Made by a program: the position numbers and the translations under genes. The notes below the pieces were generated by a model. The model saw nothing but the letters and a program-made list of their open reading frames with translations. It was not told where the DNA came from and did not search any database. From Glaciihabitans sp. (GTDB lineage: Bacteria; Actinomycetota; Actinomycetes; Actinomycetales; Microbacteriaceae), in the NCBI GenBank assembly GCA_025463785.1, contig JAODBD010000008.1, positions 89,345-153,344 on the forward strand: DNA of 64,000 bases, given 5' to 3'. Below are positions 43,959-52,434 of the stretch, piece after piece (the stretch's first letter is position 1; each line of letters opens with the position of its first letter).

Positions 43959-44669
43959 CTATTTCGCCGTAACCGCGAGGAAGATGACAACGATGAGTAC
44001 GCCGACCACGATTCCTGCGACAGCGAACAGGATGCCCTTCAGCGGCGTCGCCTTGACGATGTCGATGTTGGCGGTGAGCGACCTTGGAAGTGCCTCGATG
44101 ATAGCGAGGGCCACGAATCCGCCGATGATCTTGTCAGCGAGCGAAGTGAGAATATTCGACGAGAAAACCGAACCGGCCAGGTTTTGCCCAACCGCAAGGA
44201 ACGTGCCCGTCAAGGCATCGGCTCCGTTTCCGGTGGCTCCACCAAAGACGAACACGATGATCGGTGCGGCGATGACGGTGCAAACCACTGCGACGATGAC
44301 ATTCAGAAGGAAGAAGCGCGGGATTGTGCGCCCCATCTTCCAGCTGCGAACGCCGTAGCCCCAGAGGAGGGCGCCCGCGACGTTGACGATTGCGAACGGA
44401 AGAGCGGTTGGTCCACTGATCAGCGCAGAGCCGCAATTGGTCAACAGACCCACGAGCGCGCCCCACCACGGTCCGAGGACGATGGAAGAGATTGCCGTGC
44501 CAATCATGTCGAGGTATACAGGCAGACGGAGAGCCGTGGCGATGTAGCCGCCGACGATGTTGAGCGCCACGCACACGGGTATGAGCGTCACGATCAGCGT
44601 GGTCGGCAAATTGTTGCGATTGATCCGACTGCTCTTTCGAGGCGCGGATGCAACAGGTGCTGATGTCAT
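43959..44669 (-). CDS. ECF transporter S component, putative nucleoside-specific
   Basis: 236 residues from ATG 44669 (AAAGG upstream; the longer frame upstream belongs to another reading frame of the neighbour). Six hydrophobic segments beginning IVTLIPVCVALNIVGGYIATAL, with LPVYLDMIGTAISSIVLGPWWGALVGLLTNCGSALISGPTALPFAIVNVAGALLWGYG, the typical S-component layout of helices 1-3. The substrate is not readable from sequence; the flanking nucleoside hydrolases and phosphorylases suggest nucleosides (inference). Confidence 0.88.
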   Translation of the reverse strand: MTSAPVASAPRKSSRINRNNLPTTLIVTLIPVCVALNIVGGYIATALRLPVYLDMIGTAISSIVLGPWWGALVGLLTNCGSALISGPTALPFAIVNVAGALLWGYGVRSWKMGRTIPRFFLLNVIVAVVCTVIAAPIIVFVFGGATGNGADALTGTFLAVGQNLAGSVFSSNILTSLADKIIGGFVALAIIEALPRSLTANIDIVKATPLKGILFAVAGIVVGVLIVVIFLAVTAK

Positions 44670-44772
44670 TGTGTTGCCTTTCGGATGGAGGATATTACTG
44701 ACTGCCCGGCGGCATTGCCGGACGTTTGTGGAGGCCGAATATTCGACAGAATGATCGGCTGTGGTTGGCGCG

Positions 44773-45726
44773 TCAAGACCGGAACGCATCTGCGAGAAAT
44801 TGCACAAACAGCTGCGCATTTGCGCGCAGCGCCACCCGTACGTTGGAACGATCTGTGCGCCACGCGCGTGAATCGAGCACGAGTTCACCGAGCGTGTGCG
44901 TGCCCGCGGTCTCAACGTGGGCGGTGTACTCGCCCACCTCCTGGAGCACCTCGGGGTGGACGAGGGCTGCGATGCAGAGCGCGTCGTGGACGGGCGCGCT
45001 GAGCTTGGTGGCGTCCAGGGCATCCGGATAGTGACCGATCCGGTGACGGATGAGTGCGCTGGAGGCAAGCGCAGCGGGAGTGCCGATCGAGTCGAAGAGG
45101 TCGCAGTCGAGGAGGCTGATCGGGGCATCGTGCGTGGCGTCCAGCGGCACGATCAGGATGTCGCGGATCCCGGAGCTGAGCACAGCTTCGGCGGCCTCGG
45201 GGTCGACCCAGATGTTGAACTCGGCAACTGCCGTGACATTGCCCCAGCCACGAGAGCCGCCCATGATGATGAGTCTCGGGATGCGCCAAGCCAGGCTGGG
45301 CTCCGCCGCGAGCGCCAGCGCCAGATTCGTCAACGGACCGACGGCCACGAGCACGACGTCGGCATTCTGCTCGTCAAGGTAACTGTCGATCAGGAACTGA
45401 ACCGCATTCGTCGTCTGTGGCCTGCTCACTGCCTCCGGCAGATCGAGGTACAGCACTTGGAACTCGGGGTTATCGCCGTTGAGGATTAGACGCGGGATCG
45501 GAAAGTCCGGCCGAATGAGTGGCCGCGGCGCACCGGCATACACGGGAATACTGCTTCCCAGATGATCGAGCACTCGCAGTGAATTCTCGGTCGTATTAGC
45601 GAGCGGCACGTTGCCATTAACGGTGGTAACAGCGATGAGGTCGAGGTTTGGATGGCAGGCGGCCGCCATGATGGCGACGGCATCATCCGTTCCGGTGTCG
45701 CAGTCCAAAATGAGTCGAGTGATCAT
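44773..45726 (-). CDS. Nucleoside hydrolase (second copy)
   Basis: 317 residues. Canonical calcium site LILDCDTGTDDAVAIM (Asp8, Asp10, Asp14, Asp15), TTVNGNV, ADVVLVAVGPLTNLALAL, VAEFNIWVDPEAAEAV, and the C-terminal APVHDALC with the conserved His-Asp. Complete IUNH family enzyme, likely a broad or pyrimidine-preferring ribohydrolase. It lies first in the transporter unit, 103 bases upstream of the S gene and 9 after gntR. Confidence 0.93.
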   Translation of the reverse strand: MITRLILDCDTGTDDAVAIMAAACHPNLDLIAVTTVNGNVPLANTTENSLRVLDHLGSSIPVYAGAPRPLIRPDFPIPRLILNGDNPEFQVLYLDLPEAVSRPQTTNAVQFLIDSYLDEQNADVVLVAVGPLTNLALALAAEPSLAWRIPRLIIMGGSRGWGNVTAVAEFNIWVDPEAAEAVLSSGIRDILIVPLDATHDAPISLLDCDLFDSIGTPAALASSALIRHRIGHYPDALDATKLSAPVHDALCIAALVHPEVLQEVGEYTAHVETAGTHTLGELVLDSRAWRTDRSNVRVALRANAQLFVQFLADAFRS

Positions 45727-45735
45727 GGATGCCTT

Positions 45736-46503
45736 TCATCGCCTGGTCAGGAGAGTCACGACGCGCAGGGCAGCGCTGTCGATCCACACGTCGGAGTATT
45801 CGACCGCGCGCGCGTCGGACAGGAAAGTGAGTTGCTCGAGAAACTGCACAGGAGAACCAGGCGCGAGCTCGAGTGCGGACGCGACCTGCTGGCTTGCGGC
45901 CTGGGCGCTGAAGGTGCGCCTGGCAGTCGCAATCTTCAGCTCGTACTCGTTTTCGAGGACACCGAACAGGCTGGTCTGGGTGAAATCGACTTGTTCGATA
46001 CCGGGCGCAAGATCGGTACGCACGTAATTGTGCAGGAGCGCGATGGGCTTTGCCGCCGTGCTCCGGATGCGCACGAGTCGCATTACCTTCTGGCCTTTGG
46101 GAAGCCGCATGAGGCGGGCGATACCGGATGGGGGATCAATTAGCGCGACTTCGACGACGGACGTGTCAAGCGTGATGCCCTGACTGGCGAAGTCCTCAGA
46201 CAGCGTGCTGAGCTTCTGGGCTACCGCCGGTTCGATGAGTGTTTCGGTCACGAAGGTTCCGCGGCCGGGCACCTGCTTGAGCAGGCCTTCCTCAATCAGC
46301 GTCGCAAGGCCCCGGCGCAGGGTGCCGCGGCTTACTCCGAGCTCCTTCGCCAGCTCCGGCTCCGCCTTCAGACGGTAGTGATGCGGCCACTCCCCCGATG
46401 CGATGGTGGCGCGCATGGCATCCGAGATCTGTGCGTGTAATGACTCGGGAGCGCGGCGATCAACCTCGGGCGCAATCGCCGCTCCAACAGTGAACATCTG
46501 CAC
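45736..46503 (-). CDS. GntR-family regulator, HutC/UTRA type
   Basis: 255 residues. An N-terminal winged HTH (ESLHAQISDAMRATIASGEW, KELGVSRGTLRRGLATLIEEGLLKQVPGRGTFVT) is followed by a UTRA ligand domain (KVMRLVRIRSTAAKPIALLHNYV, LFGVLENEY, SPVQFLEQLTF). It is in the middle of the catabolic operon. The likely target is the palindrome at 48172-48197 at the ribokinase start. Effector unknown; a pentose phosphate or nucleoside is expected. Confidence 0.9.
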   Translation of the reverse strand: MQMFTVGAAIAPEVDRRAPESLHAQISDAMRATIASGEWPHHYRLKAEPELAKELGVSRGTLRRGLATLIEEGLLKQVPGRGTFVTETLIEPAVAQKLSTLSEDFASQGITLDTSVVEVALIDPPSGIARLMRLPKGQKVMRLVRIRSTAAKPIALLHNYVRTDLAPGIEQVDFTQTSLFGVLENEYELKIATARRTFSAQAASQQVASALELAPGSPVQFLEQLTFLSDARAVEYSDVWIDSAALRVVTLLTRR

Positions 46504-46504
46504 T

Positions 46505-47233
46505 TCAGTAGCTCCTCGAAGTGTCTGCGCGAGTAACGGTACCGACGCCCGCGCTCGTCACGATGGCGATCCCGGCGCTGGTACCGAGCAGTGAAGCTCC
46601 TGCTTGCAGGAGTGCGACCGACTGATCAAAACTCTTGATGGAGCCGGACGCCTTCACCAGCACTCCCATTGGCGCTCGTTCGACCAGCCACGCGATGCTC
46701 TCGGGATTCGCGACCTCGACCGCTCCGCTGCTCGCGTTCTTCAGGTAAGCGGCGCCCGCCTCGATCGACAGCTCGACCGCGGCCTCGCGTTCGGCGACAG
46801 TGAGCATGGGAAGTTCGAGCATGACCTTGATCGGGACACCTGCCGCGCGGACGACGCCCTCGATATCATCCCGAAATTCGCGGTACATACCGCTCTTCAG
46901 CCAGCCGACCTGAACGCCGATGTCGATCTGGGTTGCACCGGCGAGAACGAGGTGTTCCGCCTCGGCGGCCTTTCCAGCGGAAGTCGTGACGCCGACGACC
47001 GGAAAATCAAGGGCTGAAGCTATCTCGATGCCGGTGCCCGCGAGCTCTGCGGCGACCTCGCGCACCCATGACCCTGGGACCATGGCGGCGTTGAACCCGA
47101 ACGTCACACACTCTCGTGCGTGCAGGAGAATTTGCTGGCGAGTCGTCCCCGCTTCGATCAGCGTGTGCTGGATGTAAGGAGCAAGTGAGGCCGGGGTCAT
47201 CTTCGACAACGTGGCCGAGGTTGCGCTTGTCAC
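46505..47233 (-). CDS. DeoC-family aldolase (short type)
   Basis: 242 residues; GTG start overlapping the ribokinase stop (GTGA). The three aldolase residues are kept: Asp104 (QIDIGVQVGW), Lys165 (AAYLKNASSG) and Lys194 (VLVKASGSIKS), but the usual IKTSTG motif reads LKNASSG and the CVYP-type start reads MVPGSW, so it is diverged from the deoC at 35216. Suggests a related sugar-phosphate aldolase, perhaps with a different pentose phosphate. Next gene: GntR regulator, one base away. Confidence 0.82.
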   Translation of the reverse strand: MTSATSATLSKMTPASLAPYIQHTLIEAGTTRQQILLHARECVTFGFNAAMVPGSWVREVAAELAGTGIEIASALDFPVVGVTTSAGKAAEAEHLVLAGATQIDIGVQVGWLKSGMYREFRDDIEGVVRAAGVPIKVMLELPMLTVAEREAAVELSIEAGAAYLKNASSGAVEVANPESIAWLVERAPMGVLVKASGSIKSFDQSVALLQAGASLLGTSAGIAIVTSAGVGTVTRADTSRSY

Positions 47234-48162
47234 GTGAGTTCTGCCTTCCGACTGTGCTTTGCGAGTAGCCGTTCGATGTCGGCCCGACGCGGAAGAGATG
47301 GGATGACGTCGCGAACTCCAACGGCGAGTGCACCCGCCGCGTTGGCGAAGCGCACTGCCTGTTCGAGATCGAGACCGTCGACGAGGGCGACGGTGAGAGC
47401 AGCGGTGAACGCATCACCTGCGCCCGTCGTGTCCTCGACAGTGTCGACCGCCAGCGCGTCGACAGCGAAGGAGGCCCCTCCGGTGTCGACCAGGGTTGGC
47501 AGGCCGCCGCGCGTCATGACGACGACGCCTCGGAACCGGCTACCCAGTTCGGCTGCCGTGCCCTCCGCGTCGTCGCTGCCGGTCTTGCCGCCAAGCAGTC
47601 GGCCGGCCTCGGTCTCGTTGGGCGTCAGGTAGTCGACCGAGCGCCAGATTGATGCGGGGAGCACCGCGGCGGGCGCGGGGTTGAGTACCGTGGACACGCC
47701 GCCATCCCGCGCAATATCGAGCGCTGCTGCCGCAACCACCATTGGGATTTCGAGCGACACGATGAGCACGTCGGATGCGCGAATGGTCGCGGCAAACCCG
47801 TGAAGATCGGCGACTCTGATGAGGTCCAGCGCGCCCGGTGCGATGGTAATCCGGTTCTCGCCGTCGGCGTCGACGAGGATGAAGCCGGTCATGGTTGCCC
47901 CGGCCTTGGTTACCACGGCTGTTGAGTCGACACCTTCCGCTTCCCACAGAGCCCGCGCGTCGTCGGCTGCGCTATCCGATCCGACGGCAGTGAAGAGCGA
48001 GACCTCGGCGCCGAGCCTCGCGCAGGCGATCGCCTGATTCGAGCCCTTGCCGCCTGGACCGATGCTCAGCACCCCACCGGCAACTGTCTCGCCCACGCGG
48101 GGCCACTGGTCGAGCCGCATGGTCATGCCGACGCCGTATCCGCCGACCACCGAGATCTTCAT
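47230..48162 (-). CDS. rbsK: Ribokinase-family sugar kinase
   Basis: 310 residues from ATG 48162 (GAGGG just upstream). PfkB-type motifs: GPGGKGSNQAIACARLGAEV (substrate and N-terminal glycine motif), VSLEIPMVV, LTPNETEA, and the C-terminal DTTGAGDAFTAALTVAL (catalytic Asp-Asp within GAGDAF). It phosphorylates ribose or deoxyribose. First gene of the long minus-strand operon, overlapping the DeoC-like gene by GTGA. Two operator-like palindromes lie just upstream. Confidence 0.92.
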   Translation of the reverse strand: MKISVVGGYGVGMTMRLDQWPRVGETVAGGVLSIGPGGKGSNQAIACARLGAEVSLFTAVGSDSAADDARALWEAEGVDSTAVVTKAGATMTGFILVDADGENRITIAPGALDLIRVADLHGFAATIRASDVLIVSLEIPMVVAAAALDIARDGGVSTVLNPAPAAVLPASIWRSVDYLTPNETEAGRLLGGKTGSDDAEGTAAELGSRFRGVVVMTRGGLPTLVDTGGASFAVDALAVDTVEDTTGAGDAFTAALTVALVDGLDLEQAVRFANAAGALAVGVRDVIPSLPRRADIERLLAKHSRKAELT

Positions 48163-48171
48163 TGGCCCTCG

Positions 48172-48197
48172 TTTGTACGTAGACAACTATGTACAAA
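48172..48197. promoter_or_regulatory. 26-bp palindrome at the rbsK start, GntR-type
   Basis: Arms TTTGTAC-G-TAG and CTA-T-GTACAAA around ACAA. The core TAGACAACT resembles HutC-subfamily GntR boxes (NagR/DasR sites). It ends 10 bases before the ribokinase ATG, so a bound regulator would block initiation. The best candidate is the GntR gene of the same operon. Confidence 0.55.
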
Positions 48198-48234
48198 TGG
48201 ACGTTAGTGATATCACCGCTGACGGTCAATGACT

Positions 48235-48250
48235 CTGCTCAAATGAGCAG
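48235..48250. promoter_or_regulatory. Palindromic operator CTGCTCAAATGAGCAG upstream of rbsK
   Basis: Near-perfect 16-bp palindrome; 13 of 16 positions equal the site at 37249-37264 upstream of the sorC-deoC unit. It lies 73 bases before the ribokinase start and 12 bases from the SRPBCC gene stop. Suggests that both units are controlled by the same SorC regulator. Confidence 0.6.
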
Positions 48251-48261
48251 CGCGCGCTGCA

Positions 48262-48744
48262 TTACTCACCCATCGACGAGGAGCGCAGATATTCGGCCCA
48301 GACTCCGCCGCGATCCTCCTGCCACGTCGACCAGTCGACCGGATGTCCGCGAAGGAGGTCCTCCAACTGATCGAAATTGCTCCGCCAGTACGCAACCGTG
48401 CTCGCAAGAAGTTTCCGGTCGGTGTCGACAGTCAGGCGCAGGGTCAGGGCCGTTGCCGAGCCGCGCGTCCCTTCCGCGATGGGATCGAGCGTGAAATCCA
48501 GGATGCCGATGTTGTCGGTCTCGATGACGAGGTGACTGCTCGGCTCGAAGGTCGTAATGATGCCATTGGTCGGCGCCAGCGTCCCGCCGCCCTGCCAGAA
48601 CAATTGATAGCTGCCACCCGTGCGCTGCTCGACGTGCGCAACCGCCAGCCAGCCCTCGACCAGAACCTCATCGACAAGGGCGTCCCAGACGATTGCCTGC
48701 GGCAGATCGTAGTCTCGCGAAAATACCAGCGCATTCTCAGGCAC
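48262..48744 (-). CDS. SRPBCC (AHSA1-like) domain protein
   Basis: 160 residues from GTG 48744 (the frame extends 14 codons upstream). START-like fold pattern FSRDYDLPQAIVWDALVDEVLVEGWLA, TGGSYQLFWQGGGTL, SSHLVIETDNIGILDFTL, and the long C-terminal helix AYWRSNFDQLEDLL. A small hydrophobic-ligand-binding protein of unknown ligand. Divergent from the ROK kinase. Confidence 0.8.
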   Translation of the reverse strand: MPENALVFSRDYDLPQAIVWDALVDEVLVEGWLAVAHVEQRTGGSYQLFWQGGGTLAPTNGIITTFEPSSHLVIETDNIGILDFTLDPIAEGTRGSATALTLRLTVDTDRKLLASTVAYWRSNFDQLEDLLRGHPVDWSTWQEDRGGVWAEYLRSSSMGE

Positions 48745-48811
48745 GCGGCCAGTGTACGGCCCAGATCGGGGTACAGCGAGCCCCACCTCACGCGTTCGAT
48801 ACGCTGGTCGG

Positions 48812-49750
48812 ATGACGCTCGCGCTCGCTCTCGATTTTGGCGGAACAAAAGTCGAGGCCGGGCTGGTCGATGAGACCGGCGCAGTGGTGGCAGGGACTAG
48901 GTTCCGGCGGCCGACGGGAGGCAGGTCCTCGTCTGCGCAACTCGCCGAATCCGTCGATGCTGTGCTGGCATCCGTGCTTCAGACCGTACCAACCGGGGTA
49001 CAGATTATTGGCGCGGGGATCGGCAGCGCCGGACCCGTGAACATCGTCCGGGGGCTTGTCAGCCCACTCAACGTTCCGGCCTGGCGGGACTATCCGCTTC
49101 TTGACCAGGTGCAGTCCCGACTGGGCGGCCTGCCCACCCGGCTGCGCATGGACGGGCTGTGCATCACGCTTGCCGAACACTGGGTCGGGGCCGCACAGGG
49201 CTACGACAACGTCATGGGGATGATCGTCTCCACCGGAGTGGGCGGCGGGCTCATCCTGCACGGGATGACCGTTGCCGGGTCCACCGGTAACGCGGGCCAT
49301 ATCGGTCACGTCGAGGTCGGCGGTTTCGATGTCGCGTGCGTGTGCGGCGGCATTGGGTGCGTCGAAGCAATCGCCTCCGGCCCGCGGAGCGTGGAATGGG
49401 CCCGCGAACATGGCTGGAGCGGGTCAACCGGTGAAGAACTGGCCGCGGCCTATGCTTCGGGTGAGCCCGTCGCAATCGCGGCCGTTGAACGCGCAGGCCG
49501 CGCACTAGGCCAGGCGATCGCATCGGCCACGTCACTCAACGACCTCGACATCGTGGCGATCGGCGGAGGCTTCTCGCACGTGACGCCCGACCTGTTCGAC
49601 ATCATCCGTCGCACGATCGCCGAGCGCACAGCATTCGGCTTTGTCACGAAGGTCAGGGTCGTGCAGTCGGCGCTGTCCGGAGACGGGCCCCTCATCGGTG
49701 CAGGCGCGCTCGTGCACAGACCCGAACTCATCGAGCCCGCTGGCATCTAG
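48812..49750 (+). CDS. ROK-family sugar kinase
   Basis: 312 residues from ATG 48812. ATPase core MTLALALDFGGTKVEAGL, the GNAGHIGHVEV catalytic-site segment and the zinc motif CVCGGIGCVEAIASG. A glucose, N-acetylglucosamine or related hexose kinase; substrate unresolved. The stop overlaps the convergent MFS gene by four bases. Not obviously connected with the nucleoside genes on the other strand. Confidence 0.9.
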   Translation: MTLALALDFGGTKVEAGLVDETGAVVAGTRFRRPTGGRSSSAQLAESVDAVLASVLQTVPTGVQIIGAGIGSAGPVNIVRGLVSPLNVPAWRDYPLLDQVQSRLGGLPTRLRMDGLCITLAEHWVGAAQGYDNVMGMIVSTGVGGGLILHGMTVAGSTGNAGHIGHVEVGGFDVACVCGGIGCVEAIASGPRSVEWAREHGWSGSTGEELAAAYASGEPVAIAAVERAGRALGQAIASATSLNDLDIVAIGGGFSHVTPDLFDIIRRTIAERTAFGFVTKVRVVQSALSGDGPLIGAGALVHRPELIEPAGI

Positions 49751-50997
49751 GTGGCGCCACCTCTCTGGCGACCCAGGTCATCTTCGAGGTACCGCGACTT
49801 CGCGAGGATCAGCCCGGCGGGGATCGCAGGCAGGCTGAGCACCAGCAGGAAAACAATTGACGGCGTCCAACTGCCGGTCGCCTCGTGCAGAATGCCGAAG
49901 ACCAGCGGGCTCACCGCGGCAATGATGTAGCCGACGCCCTGAACGAACCCGCTGAGCGCGACGGAACCGGCGTGGGTCCGCGTCCTCGCGTTGATCAGCA
50001 CCAGCGCGACCGGGAACAGCATCGGCCCGATGCCAACGATTACGACCCAGAGAATCGGTGCCGCAGCCGGCGCAAGAATGAGGCCGCCGTAACCGATCAG
50101 AAAACACGCGAATGCCACGTAGAGCAGGACGCCAATGTTCTTCAGGCGCGAAGCCAGCAGCGGGACGACGAGAGCCGCTGGCAATCCGACGAACGCGTAC
50201 AGCGACAGCAGGTCACCGGCCTCGACCCGCGAGACGTGCGCGATGTCGACGAGCATGGTCGGCATCCACGCGAAGGCGGCGTAGACGTTGATGCTCGAAA
50301 TCGAGAAGGTCACGGTGACCGCCCAGGCAATGAGCGAGTGCACGAGCCGACCCTCGAGTTGCGGTTCGCTCTCGACACCCTGTGTCTCATCGCTCTGGCG
50401 TAGGCGGGCAAGCTCGCGCCGATGCCGAACGGTAGCGATGACCCACGGGGTGAGGGCCGTGAGGGCGAGGACTGCCCAGACGGCCAGCGAGCTCCGCCAG
50501 CCGAACCGCGTGGCCACCGGCACCGCGGCGAGGGCCGGCAGGGCTGTGCTCACCGCGATTAGGACAGCGTAGAGCGTCGTGACCTGGGTGAGTCGGTCGG
50601 GGAAGTATCGCTTGACGACGGGCGGCAGGAGCACGTTGCCGAAGCCCGCTCCGGCGAGTGTCACGGTCGTCGCAATGATGAGCATGGTGGAGTTCGGCGC
50701 AAGCGATCGCGCAACGTGCCCGACAACCATGGCGGCTGCAGCGAGGAGCAGGCCACCCTCGAGACCCAGTTTGCGCGAGAGCCACGGTGCCAGCAGCCCG
50801 GTCACCGCAAAGGTCACGGGCGGTGCGGCGCCGATGATGCCGAGCACCACCGGGCCGAGCGCAACGTCGTTGGCGATCTGGTCGACAATCGGCGAGAGCG
50901 CCGCGACGGCCGAACGCAGGTTGAGTGCGATGAGCAGGATGCCGAGTAGTGCGGCCGTGCGGCCCGCCCAGAGGGGAAGACGGCGGTCGGCGGGCAT
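49747..50997 (-). CDS. CynX/NimT-type MFS transporter
   Basis: 416 residues, twelve membrane helices. The segment ALNLRSAVAALSPIVDQIANDV and the long FGNVLLPPVVKRYFPDR helix are hallmarks of the cyanate/nitroimidazole (CynX/NimT) subfamily. It probably effluxes small anionic or drug-like compounds. Start ATG 50997, 10 bases from the ribF stop. Confidence 0.86.
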   Translation of the reverse strand: MPADRRLPLWAGRTAALLGILLIALNLRSAVAALSPIVDQIANDVALGPVVLGIIGAAPPVTFAVTGLLAPWLSRKLGLEGGLLLAAAAMVVGHVARSLAPNSTMLIIATTVTLAGAGFGNVLLPPVVKRYFPDRLTQVTTLYAVLIAVSTALPALAAVPVATRFGWRSSLAVWAVLALTALTPWVIATVRHRRELARLRQSDETQGVESEPQLEGRLVHSLIAWAVTVTFSISSINVYAAFAWMPTMLVDIAHVSRVEAGDLLSLYAFVGLPAALVVPLLASRLKNIGVLLYVAFACFLIGYGGLILAPAAAPILWVVIVGIGPMLFPVALVLINARTRTHAGSVALSGFVQGVGYIIAAVSPLVFGILHEATGSWTPSIVFLLVLSLPAIPAGLILAKSRYLEDDLGRQRGGAT

Positions 50998-51006
50998 CAG
51001 GCCATC

Positions 51007-51951
51007 CTATTGTCGCGGTGGGTAGTCAAGGATCACGCGGATGCGATCCTCATCCCGGTGCATCTGGTCGACCAGTGCATCCGCCGATTCGAACTTGTTC
51101 ATCGGGCGAACGTAGTCAACGAACTCGAGTTCGATCGGCTCGTCGTACAGATCGAGCTTCTGGTCGAGCAGGTGCGCCTCGACCTGTTTCTGGGGCACGC
51201 CTTCGAACGTCGGGTTGTTTCCGATGGACACGGCCGCGCCATAGCGCCCACCACCCACGGTTGCCCACGCCGCATAGACGCCGTCAGCCGGAATAAACCC
51301 CTCGAGATCAGGCGAAAGGTTGGCCGTCGGGTAGCCGAGCTCGCGCCCGCGTTCCTCACCGTGCACGACCCTCGACCGGATGCTCGGCAGCCGTCCGAGC
51401 ACATCGGCGGCCTCCGCAACATTCCCCGCCTCGAGCAGCTCTCGAATCCAGGTGGAGGACGCCCGTCGCCTGCCCTCGGCCGTCACCTCGGGAATGAGGC
51501 GAACCTCGAACCCGTGCAGGATGCCCAACTCCTGAAGAAGCTCAACGTTGCCGCTCCCCCGCACGCCGAAGCGGAAATCGGCGCCAACGAGCACCACGCG
51601 AGCATGCAGGGCAGTAACCAGTACCTCGGTAACAAATTTGTCGGGGGGCTGCTCGCTCAGACTGCGATCAAAGGCCAGTACCAGCGTGGCGGCAACGCCC
51701 GCTGCCTCGAGGAGCTGTGCCTTTTGTGCGTTGCTGATCAGGGCATCCGGACATATTTCCGGGGCGAGAAGACTGAGCGGGTTGCGGTCGAAGGTGACAA
51801 CGGTCGCTGTGAGCCCTCGGTCGGTCGACGCCTCTCGCAGGGCGGCAATGACCGCGCGATGCCCGGCGTGGATGCCATCGAACTTGCCGATCGTAACCGC
51901 GCTAGGGCCGAAATCGGCGGGAACCTCGCTCACACCCTCAAAGAGCTGCAC
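51007..51951 (-). CDS. ribF: Bifunctional riboflavin kinase/FAD synthetase
   Basis: 314 residues from GTG 51951 (GAGG upstream). N-terminal adenylyltransferase TIGKFDGIHAGHRAVIAALRE and VVTFDRNPLSLL; C-terminal flavokinase RVVHGEERGRELGYPTANLSPD, IGNNPTFEG, LDLYDEPIELEFVDYVRPM. Converts riboflavin to FMN and FAD. One base separates it from the small membrane gene upstream; probable operon truB-membrane-membrane-ribF. Confidence 0.96.
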   Translation of the reverse strand: MQLFEGVSEVPADFGPSAVTIGKFDGIHAGHRAVIAALREASTDRGLTATVVTFDRNPLSLLAPEICPDALISNAQKAQLLEAAGVAATLVLAFDRSLSEQPPDKFVTEVLVTALHARVVLVGADFRFGVRGSGNVELLQELGILHGFEVRLIPEVTAEGRRRASSTWIRELLEAGNVAEAADVLGRLPSIRSRVVHGEERGRELGYPTANLSPDLEGFIPADGVYAAWATVGGGRYGAAVSIGNNPTFEGVPQKQVEAHLLDQKLDLYDEPIELEFVDYVRPMNKFESADALVDQMHRDEDRIRVILDYPPRQ

Positions 51952-51952
51952 G

Positions 51953-52423
51953 TCATGCCTCGGAGTCGGTCAACCGGGCACCGGTGGCGCGGGTGCGGCG
52001 CAGCCACAGCATCCCGAGAATCGGAAGCGCGAGCGGGATGAACAGGTAGCCGACGCCGTAGTACGACCACACCGTGCCGAACGACACCTCGGCGCCACCG
52101 GCGAAAATGGCGGGCACGAGAAGGCTAAGCGTACCGATTACCAACACTCCGACCAGTTCGAAACTGATGGTGATCCAGGCCACCGTTGACCAAACCCGGC
52201 CCGGAAGAATGAGCGCAATCGTCGCGAGGATGTAGACGACACCGGACAGCGCCGAGAGCGTGATCGGGACGGGCGCCGCATGGTAGATCGTCGCCATTTG
52301 GTAGACGGCACGGGAGGTCGCCCCGATCGCGAGAATCGCGTACACGATGACGAGAACTCGGCCGAGCCCGCGAGCACGGCGGGACACCTTCGAGGCGGGC
52401 TGGGTTGGCACTTGGGCGGACAT
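51953..52423 (-). CDS. Hypothetical four-helix membrane protein
   Basis: 156 residues from ATG 52423. After a basic N-terminus (SKVSRRARGLGRVL) come hydrophobic helices at about 24-43, 55-75, 84-105 and 120-143. No family recognised. Between the other membrane gene and ribF, with which it is spaced by 11 and 1 bases. Confidence 0.75.
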   Translation of the reverse strand: MSAQVPTQPASKVSRRARGLGRVLVIVYAILAIGATSRAVYQMATIYHAAPVPITLSALSGVVYILATIALILPGRVWSTVAWITISFELVGVLVIGTLSLLVPAIFAGGAEVSFGTVWSYYGVGYLFIPLALPILGMLWLRRTRATGARLTDSEA

Positions 52424-52434
52424 CGTTCCCAACC

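Noticed and set aside
43959..45128. Long frame extending the ECF S gene upstream
   Set aside because: The extension overlaps the nucleoside hydrolase in another frame and is low-complexity. ATG 44669 is preceded by AAAGG and gives a proper S component.
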